From contig NZ_JACXLD010000002.1 in assembly GCF_014705705.1 (NCBI RefSeq), positions 372,001-436,000 on the forward strand: a stretch of 64,000 bases of DNA. Reading direction: 5' to 3'. The notes under the pieces were generated by a model, which was not told where the DNA came from, did no database searches, and saw only the letters and a program-made list of their open reading frames with translations. Positions 25,236-32,374 of the stretch are shown here, one piece after another. The position numbers and the translations under genes were made by a program. The DNA comes from Spongiibacter pelagi. Lineage in GTDB: Bacteria > Pseudomonadota > Gammaproteobacteria > Pseudomonadales > Spongiibacteraceae. Every line of letters begins with the position of its first letter. The first letter of the stretch is position 1.

Positions 25236-26359
25236 ATAGAGATTTTTTCAGTTTCAGCGGCGTTTTGGGAAAAAAACCAGAGACCGATTTGCAGTGCGAA
25301 AAACAAGACGGGAAGCAGCAACTGCCAATTGTGGCGGGCAAAACTATGTCGATATTTGGCAAACAAAATCAGCAGCGGGGTAATGCCGTAGAGCACGTAG
25401 TGTGGCAACTGTGTTTGCGAGAGCGAGACCAGAATAAACACTAGTCCGAACCAAATCAGCAGCAGGCGTTCAAGCGGTTTTCGCCACAGGCTTCGCCAGT
25501 GCCCCAGCAAACTCAGCAACATGCCGGAGTAGGGAAGAAGCGCGATCGGCAGCAACACAATATAGTAATACCACTGCCCACCGTGGCCTTCTTTGGTATT
25601 GGTGAAGCGACCTAGATTGTGGTCTAGCAGAAAGCCTTTAAAAAAACCGCTGCCCTGTTCCTGCCAAATAGCCAGCAGCCACGGCAAAAGTATGGCGATA
25701 AGAATGAGCCAGCCCAGCGGATGGAAAATGGCGCGGCGCCACTCGCGCAGATTCTTTTCACTGGCAAACCAGAGACCGCTGGCAATGAGTGGAATACCGG
25801 CCGCGACCGGGCCTTTGGTGAGCATTCCCAAGCTGATCCACAGCCAGCTACGCAATAAATGCTTGCGTGACTGACTTTGGCTGTAGCGATAAATATCCAA
25901 AAAGCTCAGTGCAATAAATAGGTTGAGTAGCGCATCGGCAGTGGCTGCCCGCCCGATCACGGTAACCAGTAAAGTGCTGCTGAAAATCAGCAGGGCAGCG
26001 GTGGCGGTTTTGCGGTCGCAGAACTCGCGGCAAAATAAAAAAATGGCCAAGCCCCAGCACATTGCGGCCAGTACCGAATGTAGCCGCATACTGATCTCGT
26101 TAAGGCCAAACACCGCCATCGAACTGGCTTGTAGCCAGTAGGTGAGAATGGGTTTGTCGTAGCGTGGCTCGCCATTCAGGTAAGTCGCTGACCAGACATT
26201 GGTTTCTAATATTTCCCGGCTCGCTTCGGAGAACGCGCCTTCATCTAGGTCAAAAAGCGGGGCGCCTGAAAGATTGAATAGAAATCCACAGAACAAAAAC
26301 AGCAGAGGCCATGCGGCGCCAATAAAGGGGAGGCCGCTAAGTCGAGTTGCGGCGCTCAT
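25220..26359 (-). CDS. GT39-type glycosyltransferase, N-terminal part (frameshifted)
   Basis: 379 aa with about nine membrane segments. DLDEGAFSEASREILE carries the catalytic Asp-Glu pair and NGEPRYDKPILTYWLQ the substrate loop, as in GT39/ArnT-like enzymes. The frame ends soon after an A6 run, in residues (ISICRHC) that look like out-of-frame read-through, and its C-terminal domain continues in another frame at 24735-25235. This is either a real frameshift mutation, an assembly error, or recoding by slippage. It overlaps the GT2 gene by 4 bases at its start. Confidence 0.8.
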   Translation of the reverse strand: MSAATRLSGLPFIGAAWPLLFLFCGFLFNLSGAPLFDLDEGAFSEASREILETNVWSATYLNGEPRYDKPILTYWLQASSMAVFGLNEISMRLHSVLAAMCWGLAIFLFCREFCDRKTATAALLIFSSTLLVTVIGRAATADALLNLFIALSFLDIYRYSQSQSRKHLLRSWLWISLGMLTKGPVAAGIPLIASGLWFASEKNLREWRRAIFHPLGWLILIAILLPWLLAIWQEQGSGFFKGFLLDHNLGRFTNTKEGHGGQWYYYIVLLPIALLPYSGMLLSLLGHWRSLWRKPLERLLLIWFGLVFILVSLSQTQLPHYVLYGITPLLILFAKYRHSFARHNWQLLLPVLFFALQIGLWFFSQNAAETEKISICRHC

Positions 26360-27402
26360 ACCTGTTCTGCCAACGTGTTGACTTGAGAGGTGTCGACGGA
26401 TTGAGTGTGGCGCTTCCAGTGGGTATTAAGCGAATCCGTAGTTTGGTGGCGAATTGAAAAATTGCGTCCTTCGGAGGCTTGGAAAAAAATCCGGCTCAAC
26501 ATTTCGGCAATGACGCCGGTAGTGATCAGTTGCAGAGCGGCAAGTAGCAGCAAAATGGCCATCATCAACATGGGGCGTTGGCCAATGTCTTCGCCGAGCA
26601 GAAATTTAACACCGAGTAGCCAGGCCAGCATCATGCCGCCAACCGCACCGGTAAACAGGCCGATTGATCCGAAAAAGTGACCGGGGCGGGCGCGATATTT
26701 AAGAAAGAAGAAGGCGGAGATAAGATCAATGACCACGCGCACCGTACGACTGATGCCGTATTTTGATTCGCCAAATTGCCGGGCATGGTGATGAACTGGC
26801 GTTTCGCCAATGCGATGCGGCCCAGTTACGCCAGCGACCCAAATTGGGATAAAGCGGTGCATTTCCCCGAATAGGCGGACTTGTTTCAAAACCTGTGCGC
26901 GATAGACCTTTAAGCTGCAGCCGTAATCGTGCAGTTCAACACCAGTGATCTTGGCAATAAGTCGGTTGGCAATTTTAGAGGGCAGCTTGCGACTGATGGC
27001 CGCGTCCTGACGATTTTGACGCCAGCCTTGGAGTAGATCCAAATCGCGGTCTTGCAGCTCATCAACCATACGGGGAATATCATTGGGGTCGTTTTGCAGA
27101 TCGCCGTCCATGGTTACGATCAGCTCGCCTTGCGCGGCATCAATACCGGCCTGCATTGCGGCGGTTTGGCCAAAGTTGCGTTGCAGCTCAATGATATTGA
27201 CGTGCTGACCGTAGCGCTGACGACCAGCTTTTAACGCCGCTGTGGTTTTGTCTGGGCTGCCGTCATCCACGCAGATGATTTCCCAATCGCCTCCGTAGCT
27301 TTCCATTGCCTCGTGAACGCGCTCAAGAAGCGGCGTTACGCTGTCCTCCTCGCGATACATGGGCACAACAATGGATAGGCTGGGGCGGTTTACAACAGAC
27401 AT
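26356..27402 (-). CDS. GT2 polyprenyl-phosphate glycosyltransferase (ArnC/GtrB-like)
   Basis: 348 aa. SIVVPMYREEDSVTPLLERV and CVDDGSPDKT begin a GT-A fold; TMDGDLQNDPNDIP contains the metal-binding DxD-type motif. Two C-terminal membrane helices (SIGLFTGAVGGMMLAWLLGV and MAILLLLAALQLITTGVIAEM) anchor it in the inner membrane, as in ArnC, GtrB and DPM1. Such enzymes load a sugar on undecaprenyl phosphate, which GT39 enzymes then use. That fits its place as first gene of the GT2-GT39-PAP2-GT39-PAP2 operon. ATG 27402 is preferred over the adjacent TTG at 27405. Confidence 0.9.
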   Translation of the reverse strand: MSVVNRPSLSIVVPMYREEDSVTPLLERVHEAMESYGGDWEIICVDDGSPDKTTAALKAGRQRYGQHVNIIELQRNFGQTAAMQAGIDAAQGELIVTMDGDLQNDPNDIPRMVDELQDRDLDLLQGWRQNRQDAAISRKLPSKIANRLIAKITGVELHDYGCSLKVYRAQVLKQVRLFGEMHRFIPIWVAGVTGPHRIGETPVHHHARQFGESKYGISRTVRVVIDLISAFFFLKYRARPGHFFGSIGLFTGAVGGMMLAWLLGVKFLLGEDIGQRPMLMMAILLLLAALQLITTGVIAEMLSRIFFQASEGRNFSIRHQTTDSLNTHWKRHTQSVDTSQVNTLAEQV

Positions 27403-27546
27403 CAATTTTCTCGCACAATTTACTACGGCGAAGGCAGATCCAAAGCTCTGTCTTGCACAACGCGAGCAATCTTATCGGCGAGTAGCGACAGCTCCGTGAC
27501 GGTTCTATTGCCGTTTTATTGCTTGAGGTAAAAAAATAATAAATAC

Positions 27547-27566
27547 AAATGAGAATTATTATTGAT
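27547..27566. promoter_or_regulatory. Fur box
   Basis: AATGAGAATTATTATT within this interval matches 13 of 16 positions of the Fur consensus core AATGATAATCATTATC. It overlaps the -35 hexamer of the promoter at 27562-27590, the standard position for Fur repression. The divergent GT2 operon starts 145 bases away on the other side and could also be affected. Confidence 0.75.
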
Positions 27567-27590
27567 AAATGGAATTTGGCTGTGTATAGT
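27562..27590 (+). promoter_or_regulatory. sigma70 promoter of candidate sRNA
   Basis: TTGATA (27562-27567), exactly 17 bases, then TATAGT (27585-27590). The predicted start is the A at about 27598. No open frame with a ribosome site follows it. Confidence 0.7.
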
Positions 27591-27597
27591 GCAAAAC

Positions 27598-27685
27598 AGA
27601 TGGCTCGGGGCGACTATCTCTCCGGCTTCGGGCCTCAAAAACCACACTCTTTGCAGGCGTTACCTCCCGTGGCGCCTGCTTTTTT
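27598..27685 (+). ncRNA. candidate Fur-repressed small RNA (RyhB/PrrF-like role)
   Basis: About 88 bases from the predicted start to the terminator T-run, in an otherwise gene-free 321-base gap. GGCTCG (27602-27607) can pair with CGGGCC (27629-27634) to form a 5' stem-loop. An unpaired A-rich/CU-rich stretch follows (CAAAAACCACACTCTTT), then the terminator hairpin. Order and size are those of Hfq-dependent iron-sparing RNAs. The unpaired segment 27643-27652 is complementary to the ribosome-binding site of the rubredoxin gene at 28845-28852. I see no sequence identity with RyhB or PrrF, so this is a functional proposal. A 61-residue frame across the region has no ribosome site. Confidence 0.6.
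27653..27685 (+). terminator. intrinsic terminator of candidate sRNA
   Basis: GCAGGCG (27653-27659) pairs with CGCCTGC (27673-27679), followed directly by six T. On the opposite strand no T-run follows, so it works only for + transcription and does not serve the convergent 27724 gene. Confidence 0.85.
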
Positions 27686-27723
27686 CCATTCTTACTGCTT
27701 ATTTAGCCTACTGATTAGTTATC

Positions 27724-28635
27724 TTAATTATTAGTGACTAGGGTGTTTCTCGCTCGCTCACTAATGAGTAGAGCCAGAGGGATTGAAAGCAGGCTCGTTC
27801 CCAATAAATAAAGATGCACGTTAACCGCAGCGGCAAGAATGTCTTTGCTCGGTAAGTCAAAAGGACTCAAGGCCACTAGCATGGCGGCTTCATAAGTACC
27901 ACTGCCGGCAAGGCCGTGTATGGGTAAAACACTGCTGAAATCCGCACCGATAACGGCGAGCAGGGCCTGAGCGGGGGGGATAGAGATAAAACTCAACATA
28001 ATGGCGCACAAGGCGAATAATTTGCTCAGCCACACCAGGGTGGTGAGTCCGTACATTCGCTGCCATTGGCGAAAACTAGTGGGAGAAAATTGCTGTAATG
28101 TGGCGATTTTCGATTGCCATTTTGGTGGCAGGTGAAGTGTGCCACGTTGCCAGATAAGCCAAAGGGCGCGGGGTAATAGTAGCCAAAGTCCTGCTAGAAC
28201 AAACAACATCGGGCCAAGGTTCGGGGCAAGGCTGAGTAAAAATAAGGTGCTCAAGCAGTGCAGGTCGGCAAGTCTAATCCACAGCAAGCCGCTCGTGCTT
28301 TGGCTTAGCGAAACCGAAAACTGGCGCTTCATCAAAATCGGAAAGCTGGCTTCGCCAAGGCGCATGGGTAGAAAATTATTTATCGCGTTGTGCAACAAAC
28401 TGAGGCGCAAAGTTTGGGAAAATGCGCCGGAGGTGTAGTCAATAAAGTACCGATAAACCCGGAATGCCCGCAAAATATAGCTGCACAGTGTGAGAGCGGT
28501 GAGCCCCAATAGGTGGGAGAGTGGAAGCTCTCGCCATGCCGATAATAGTGCTGCCCAGCCTAAATAGCGTTCTACCCCGATAATGCCAGCGGCAAGAATT
28601 AGGGTGGCGAGTAGCCATCGTAAGGCTTTGGGCAT
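27724..28635 (-). CDS. MprF-type/UPF0104 membrane protein (flippase-like)
   Basis: 303 aa with about eight membrane segments. LLHNAINNFLPMRLGEASFPILMKR and the later FSSVLPIHGLAGSGTYEAAMLV are conserved blocks of the lysylphosphatidylglycerol-synthase transmembrane family, which includes the MprF flippase half and AglD. No aminoacyl-transferase domain is present, so it probably only translocates or binds a lipid or a lipid-linked sugar. It lies upstream of the GT2/GT39 operon on the same strand, with the candidate sRNA antisense in the gap, and may contribute to the same envelope pathway. Confidence 0.8.
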   Translation of the reverse strand: MPKALRWLLATLILAAGIIGVERYLGWAALLSAWRELPLSHLLGLTALTLCSYILRAFRVYRYFIDYTSGAFSQTLRLSLLHNAINNFLPMRLGEASFPILMKRQFSVSLSQSTSGLLWIRLADLHCLSTLFLLSLAPNLGPMLFVLAGLWLLLPRALWLIWQRGTLHLPPKWQSKIATLQQFSPTSFRQWQRMYGLTTLVWLSKLFALCAIMLSFISIPPAQALLAVIGADFSSVLPIHGLAGSGTYEAAMLVALSPFDLPSKDILAAAVNVHLYLLGTSLLSIPLALLISERARNTLVTNN

Positions 28636-28811
28636 GGCGTTCCTGCTGAGGATGGGGCGAATGAATGCCCACCATCCTAGCGTGGAATTGTGACACTATT
28701 TTTGTCGCCCCCTTTGAAGCCGCAACTTTATTTCCCTAAACTCTCGGCATTGCCGTCGAATACATTGATATTCCTTAATATTTTTTCGACGCGGGGTTGC
28801 TTATACTGCGG

Positions 28812-28830
28812 TCAGTATTGATATTACTGA
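28812..28830. promoter_or_regulatory. inverted repeat in rubredoxin upstream region
   Basis: TCAGTA (28812-28817) and TACTGA (28825-28830) form 6-bp arms 7 bases apart, just downstream of a TATACT hexamer (28802-28807) that could be a -10. No convincing -35 is present, so an activator may be needed or the promoter may lie elsewhere. Confidence 0.35.
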
Positions 28831-28852
28831 TCTATAAATAGAGGAGAGTGTG

Positions 28853-29029
28853 ATGAGCGAGGGGTTTAAAAAGTGGGAATGCGTTATCTGCGGCTTTGTC
28901 TATGACGAAGAGCAGGGCTATCCCGATGATGGCATTGCGCCCGGAACTCGTTGGGACGATGTGCCAGAAGATTGGGAATGTCCCGATTGTGGCATTAGCA
29001 AGTACGACTTTGATATGGTTCAAATCTAG
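28853..29029 (+). CDS. rubredoxin
   Basis: 58 aa, a mononuclear Fe(Cys)4 electron carrier in the cytoplasm. The iron ligands are in [15 protein letters not shown] and [13 protein letters not shown] (two CxxC knuckles about 32 residues apart), with the standard [20 protein letters not shown] core between them. GAGGAG at 28841-28846 precedes the ATG by 6 bases. Bases 28845-28852, just before the ATG, are perfectly complementary to the unpaired part of the candidate iron-responsive sRNA 1.2 kb upstream. Rubredoxins often feed electrons to alkane hydroxylases; none is encoded here. Confidence 0.96.
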   Translation: MSEGFKKWECVICGFVYDEEQGYPDDGIAPGTRWDDVPEDWECPDCGISKYDFDMVQI

Positions 29030-29057
29030 ACGCGTACTATTTGACGCCGAGGCGAAT

Positions 29058-29225
29058 ATGAAAAAAACAATCCTTTGTGTGCTGTGTGTAATGAGTTTCG
29101 GACTGGCGGCCTGTGCCCCGGAGGTGGGTAGCGAAGCATGGTGTAAAAAGCTGAGCGAAAAGCCCAAGGGCGATTGGAGCGCCAACGAGGCCAAAGAATA
29201 CTTAAATAGCTGCGCCTTTAAATAA
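29058..29225 (+). CDS. DUF3012 small lipoprotein
   Basis: 55 aa. A signal peptide (KKTILCVLCVMSFG) ends in the lipobox LAAC, so the mature protein would be lipid-anchored with about 36 residues. The mature part, APEVGSEAWCKKLSEKPKGD followed by WSANEAKEYLNSCAF, matches the DUF3012 family; two cysteines may form a disulfide. GAGG at 29049-29052 supports the ATG at 29058. It lies 28 bases after rubredoxin and is probably co-transcribed with it. Function is unknown. Confidence 0.85.
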   Translation: MKKTILCVLCVMSFGLAACAPEVGSEAWCKKLSEKPKGDWSANEAKEYLNSCAFK

Positions 29226-29249
29226 GCGTGGTCTCTCCTTGAAATAACG

Positions 29250-29277
29250 TGCCCCACACTTTGTGGGGCATTTTTTT
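29250..29277 (+). terminator. intrinsic terminator after DUF3012 gene
   Basis: TGCCCCACA (29250-29258) and TGTGGGGCA (29262-29270) with a 3-base loop, then seven T. It ends the rubredoxin-lipoprotein unit and separates it from the gsp operon. Confidence 0.93.
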
Positions 29278-29380
29278 CACGATTGAACAAAAGCGCCTTT
29301 CGCTCGGTCGAAGGGGCGTAATAATGACAACGTACCGCCATTGAGAGTCGTTTTTTCCTTTTCTGAGCCGATTAAGGAAA

Positions 29381-29402
29381 ATGTCATAAATCTGACGTAA
29401 TA
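29381..29402 (+). promoter_or_regulatory. Pho-box-like direct repeat upstream of gspC
   Basis: ATGTCAT-AAAT-CTGACGT-AATA follows the PhoB pattern of two 7-base units (consensus CTGTCAT) separated by an AT-rich 4-base spacer with 11-base period; the first unit matches 6 of 7 and the second 5 of 7. It lies 25 bases before the gspC ATG. I do not see a clear -10 at the usual distance downstream, which weakens the call. Confidence 0.4.
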
Positions 29403-29427
29403 TGGCGCGCTGCGTGTTTGTGGGGTG

Positions 29428-30345
29428 ATGTTCGGCGTGCAAGATCTGCCAATCCTAAAAGTCTTTCGCCATTCTGGCTTTATTACAGCTAGCGTGCTGG
29501 CGCTTATTGCTTTCAATTTGTGGCAATTGTCCAAAACCGTTTGGTTGGGGGCAGAATTGGCGCGTGAGCCCGTATTGCCGGTGGTAATGGCTAAAGGCGA
29601 GCGCTTGGGTGGTCAGGATGCTCAGTACAGTGTCCAAACCCTGCTGTCAGTGCCTTTATTTGGCGAGAAGCCGGCAGCTCCTGTTGCCGCCAGCACCGAA
29701 GTCCAGAAAGATGTGCGTAAAAGCGCATTGAAAATCAAAGTGGAAGGGCTAATTGCCGGCGATGGTGAATCTGGTGTGGCGGTGCTGAGTTATTCCGGTA
29801 AGACCAAGGCTTATGCGGTGGGCGAGAAGCTGGATGTGCCGGGGTCGGTGATTTTGATTGCCGTCTATGCCGACCACATCATCATTGAAAATAACCGCAA
29901 GCAGGAAAAAATCGAACTCGATAAAAAGACGGTAACTCGCGGTGTCACTGCTGTTGAGCCTGCCACAAGCTCGTCAACAATGGCGAGCAGCCGTTTGTCC
30001 TCAGCGGGTGAGCTGGTGGATCTCAATAATAGTGCGGTAACGGAATTAATCGGCGACCCACGAGAGACCTTAAAAAATAGCCCCTTAAAATTGGCGCGTT
30101 ACCTGTCTATTACGCCAGTGAATGAAGACGGCAGGATTAAAGGCTATGCGGTTTCTGCGGGGCGCGACCCCCGTCTATTTGAACTGATCGATATGCAGCC
30201 CGGTGATGTGGTGTTGTCGATTAATGGCCAAAACGTTGCCGATATGACAACGACAGAAGTTCTCGAAATGCTGGACGACACCAGTTCTTTTGAACTGCTA
30301 GTGGAACGCAGCGGAACCATACTCAGTAAAAGATTGGAACTATGA
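29428..30345 (+). CDS. gspC: type II secretion protein C (inner-membrane clamp)
   Basis: 305 aa. A single membrane segment (FITASVLALIAFNLWQL) near the N-terminus is followed by the periplasmic HR domain (LLSVPLFGEKP to KKTVTRGV) that contacts the secretin. A C-terminal PDZ domain is present (GYAVSAGRDPRLFELIDMQP to LLVERSG). GspC links the secretin GspD to the GspL-GspM platform. GTG 29425, ATG 29428 and GTG 29437 are all possible starts; GGGG at 29422-29425 would best serve 29437. It opens a 12-gene operon gspC-N. Confidence 0.93.
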   Translation: MFGVQDLPILKVFRHSGFITASVLALIAFNLWQLSKTVWLGAELAREPVLPVVMAKGERLGGQDAQYSVQTLLSVPLFGEKPAAPVAASTEVQKDVRKSALKIKVEGLIAGDGESGVAVLSYSGKTKAYAVGEKLDVPGSVILIAVYADHIIIENNRKQEKIELDKKTVTRGVTAVEPATSSSTMASSRLSSAGELVDLNNSAVTELIGDPRETLKNSPLKLARYLSITPVNEDGRIKGYAVSAGRDPRLFELIDMQPGDVVLSINGQNVADMTTTEVLEMLDDTSSFELLVERSGTILSKRLEL

Positions 30346-32372
30346 GCACACTGATTCTTCGATTTGGGCTGGTCATCAGCCTGCTTATCGCCACACCGGT
30401 TTTTGCCCAGCCAGATCATTTCGATCTGGATATGCAAAATGTGGAAATTGGTGAGTTCATTGATACGGTGGCCAAGCTCACCGGTAAAACCATTGTGGCA
30501 GATAGTCGCGTGAAAGGCCGCATTACCGTGCAAAGCCAGCGCCAGCTTAATGCGAATCAACTGTACCAGTTGTTTTTGCTGCAATTGGGGGTTGAGGGCT
30601 ACTCGGTGGTGGAAGCCGGCGATGGCATGCTTAAGGTGATTCCGAATCAGGCCGCCAAGATTGAAGGTATTGAAGTACAGTCCGGTCGCACCAGTATTGG
30701 CAGCAGTGAATCGATTGTGACGCGCATAGCCGAACTGCAAAACGCCGATGCGGATGAATTGGTCAAATCTCTGCGTCCGCTGGTGGACAATAAAGTGGGT
30801 GTGATCACCAGCTATTCCGATTCCAATATCATTCTGCTCACCGACCGTGAGTCCAATGTTCGCCGTTTAATGTCGATTATTGAAGCGGTGAATTCGGTTG
30901 ACGCCCAGTTAATTGAAACGGTAAGCCTGCAACATTCTTCCGCTGAAGAAGTGGAACGCGTGATTAATAAGGTGTTGTCTCAGCAAACCCGCAAGCGCGG
31001 TGCCTCTAAACCAGTAGTGTCTTCAGATCAGCGCACCAATACGCTGATTTTATTTGGCGACGATGAGGCGCGTAGCTATCTTCGCCGTCTAGTTTCCGAT
31101 CTCGATACCGAAGTGACCAGCCAAGCCAATATTCGCGTGGTTTACCTGAAATACGCCAAGGCCGCTGAACTGGTGACCGTACTGAAAAGCATCAGCGACA
31201 CCATTGTTAAAGAAGAGCAGGCGGCGGGTAAGGCGGCTGGGGCGGTAGGTTCGGCCAGCATTAATATTGAAGCCCACGAACAGACTAATTCTATTGTGCT
31301 GTCTGGTAGCCCTCACATCATTAGCGATTTGATGAGGGTGGTGAATGATCTGGATATTCGCCGTGCTCAGGTCTTGGTAGAAGCGATTATTATTGAAGTT
31401 TCCGACAGCAAAGCCCGCGAGCTAGGTGTGCAATGGCTGTTTAAAGGTTCCAACGAGGGCAATACGCCGGCCGGGGGTATCAGCTTTGGTGGCGGCGCAT
31501 CGGGTACCGGTAGCAGCCCCGGCGTGTTTAACCTGCTTGGCGGTGAAACCGTGGCGGCCTCGGCGGCAGCGGGGATTCGCGGCGCGGCAATTGGTCTGGG
31601 CAAACTCAGTGATAATGGCTTTAGTTTTGCTACTTTGTTAACTGCGCTTTCCAGCGATTCAGAATCGAATATTTTGTCTACACCCAGTTTGCTGACGCTG
31701 GATAATGAAGAAGCATCTATTTTGGTGGGGCAGGAAATTCCGGTGATTACCGGCTCTACGGCCAGCTCCACCAATACCAATCCCTTCCAGACTATTGAGC
31801 GTCAGGAAGTGGGTATCAAATTGCTGGTCACGCCTCAGATTAATGACGGCGATGCGGTGCAGTTGAGCTTGGAGCAGGAAGTGTCCTCGCTGAGCCCGTC
31901 TACCACGGCGGCTGATGTTATTACCAATAAGCGCACTATCAAAACAGCGGTGTTGGTTGAAGATGGCGCCACCATCGTGCTCGGCGGCTTGATCGATGAT
32001 CAGGTGACAGAGCAAACCGCCAAGGTGCCATTGCTGGGTGATATTCCATTGTTGGGTCGCTTGTTCCGGGCCGATAACACCGCTAAATCTAAACGCAATC
32101 TGATGGTGTTTATCCGCCCGACTATTGTCCGCGATCAGCAAACCCTGTCTGAGCTTAGCGGTCGTAAATACAGCTTTATCCGCAATGAGCAATTGGCTAA
32201 GGCGGCCGCCGGGATCAGTCTATTTCCCTTTACCAAAATGGAAGTATTGCCGGAGTGGACGGGTTTGGAGCCCAGCAGTCCTAATGTCATTCCTGTTCCG
32301 GAGCCCATGGCTAACACGCCCGCTTTTGCAGCGCCAAATGCTGAGCCTCGCGCAGAGGCGGCGGCAAACTGA
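30342..32372 (+). CDS. gspD: type II secretion secretin GspD
   Basis: The outer-membrane channel of the secretion system, a large multimer. The 676-aa protein has a signal peptide (ISLLIATPVFAQ), then N0 (FDLDMQNVEIGEFIDTVAKL) and repeated N1-N3 domains (ITSYSDSNIILLTDR, VSSDQRTNTLILFGD, INIEAHEQTNSIVLSG). The C-terminal secretin domain follows, with VGQEIPVITGS and KVPLLGDIPLLGRLFR. The tail (about 50 residues after the secretin core, Pro/Ala-rich) may be an S-domain for a pilotin, not encoded here. It overlaps gspC by 4 bases. Confidence 0.96.
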   Translation: MSTLILRFGLVISLLIATPVFAQPDHFDLDMQNVEIGEFIDTVAKLTGKTIVADSRVKGRITVQSQRQLNANQLYQLFLLQLGVEGYSVVEAGDGMLKVIPNQAAKIEGIEVQSGRTSIGSSESIVTRIAELQNADADELVKSLRPLVDNKVGVITSYSDSNIILLTDRESNVRRLMSIIEAVNSVDAQLIETVSLQHSSAEEVERVINKVLSQQTRKRGASKPVVSSDQRTNTLILFGDDEARSYLRRLVSDLDTEVTSQANIRVVYLKYAKAAELVTVLKSISDTIVKEEQAAGKAAGAVGSASINIEAHEQTNSIVLSGSPHIISDLMRVVNDLDIRRAQVLVEAIIIEVSDSKARELGVQWLFKGSNEGNTPAGGISFGGGASGTGSSPGVFNLLGGETVAASAAAGIRGAAIGLGKLSDNGFSFATLLTALSSDSESNILSTPSLLTLDNEEASILVGQEIPVITGSTASSTNTNPFQTIERQEVGIKLLVTPQINDGDAVQLSLEQEVSSLSPSTTAADVITNKRTIKTAVLVEDGATIVLGGLIDDQVTEQTAKVPLLGDIPLLGRLFRADNTAKSKRNLMVFIRPTIVRDQQTLSELSGRKYSFIRNEQLAKAAAGISLFPFTKMEVLPEWTGLEPSSPNVIPVPEPMANTPAFAAPNAEPRAEAAAN

Positions 32373-32374
32373 TT

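Noticed and set aside
25235-25250. Programmed -1 ribosomal frameshift in the GT39 gene
   Set aside because: The A6 run does not give a canonical X-XXY-YYZ heptamer in the zero frame, and I see no clear stimulatory hairpin. Mutation, phase variation or assembly error are simpler, so recoding is left only as a minor option.
27549-27734. A 61-residue + strand reading frame across the Fur box and candidate sRNA
   Set aside because: It starts inside the Fur box, upstream of the predicted transcript start, has no ribosome site and ends in the 3' end of the opposing gene. The non-coding reading explains the promoter and terminator better.
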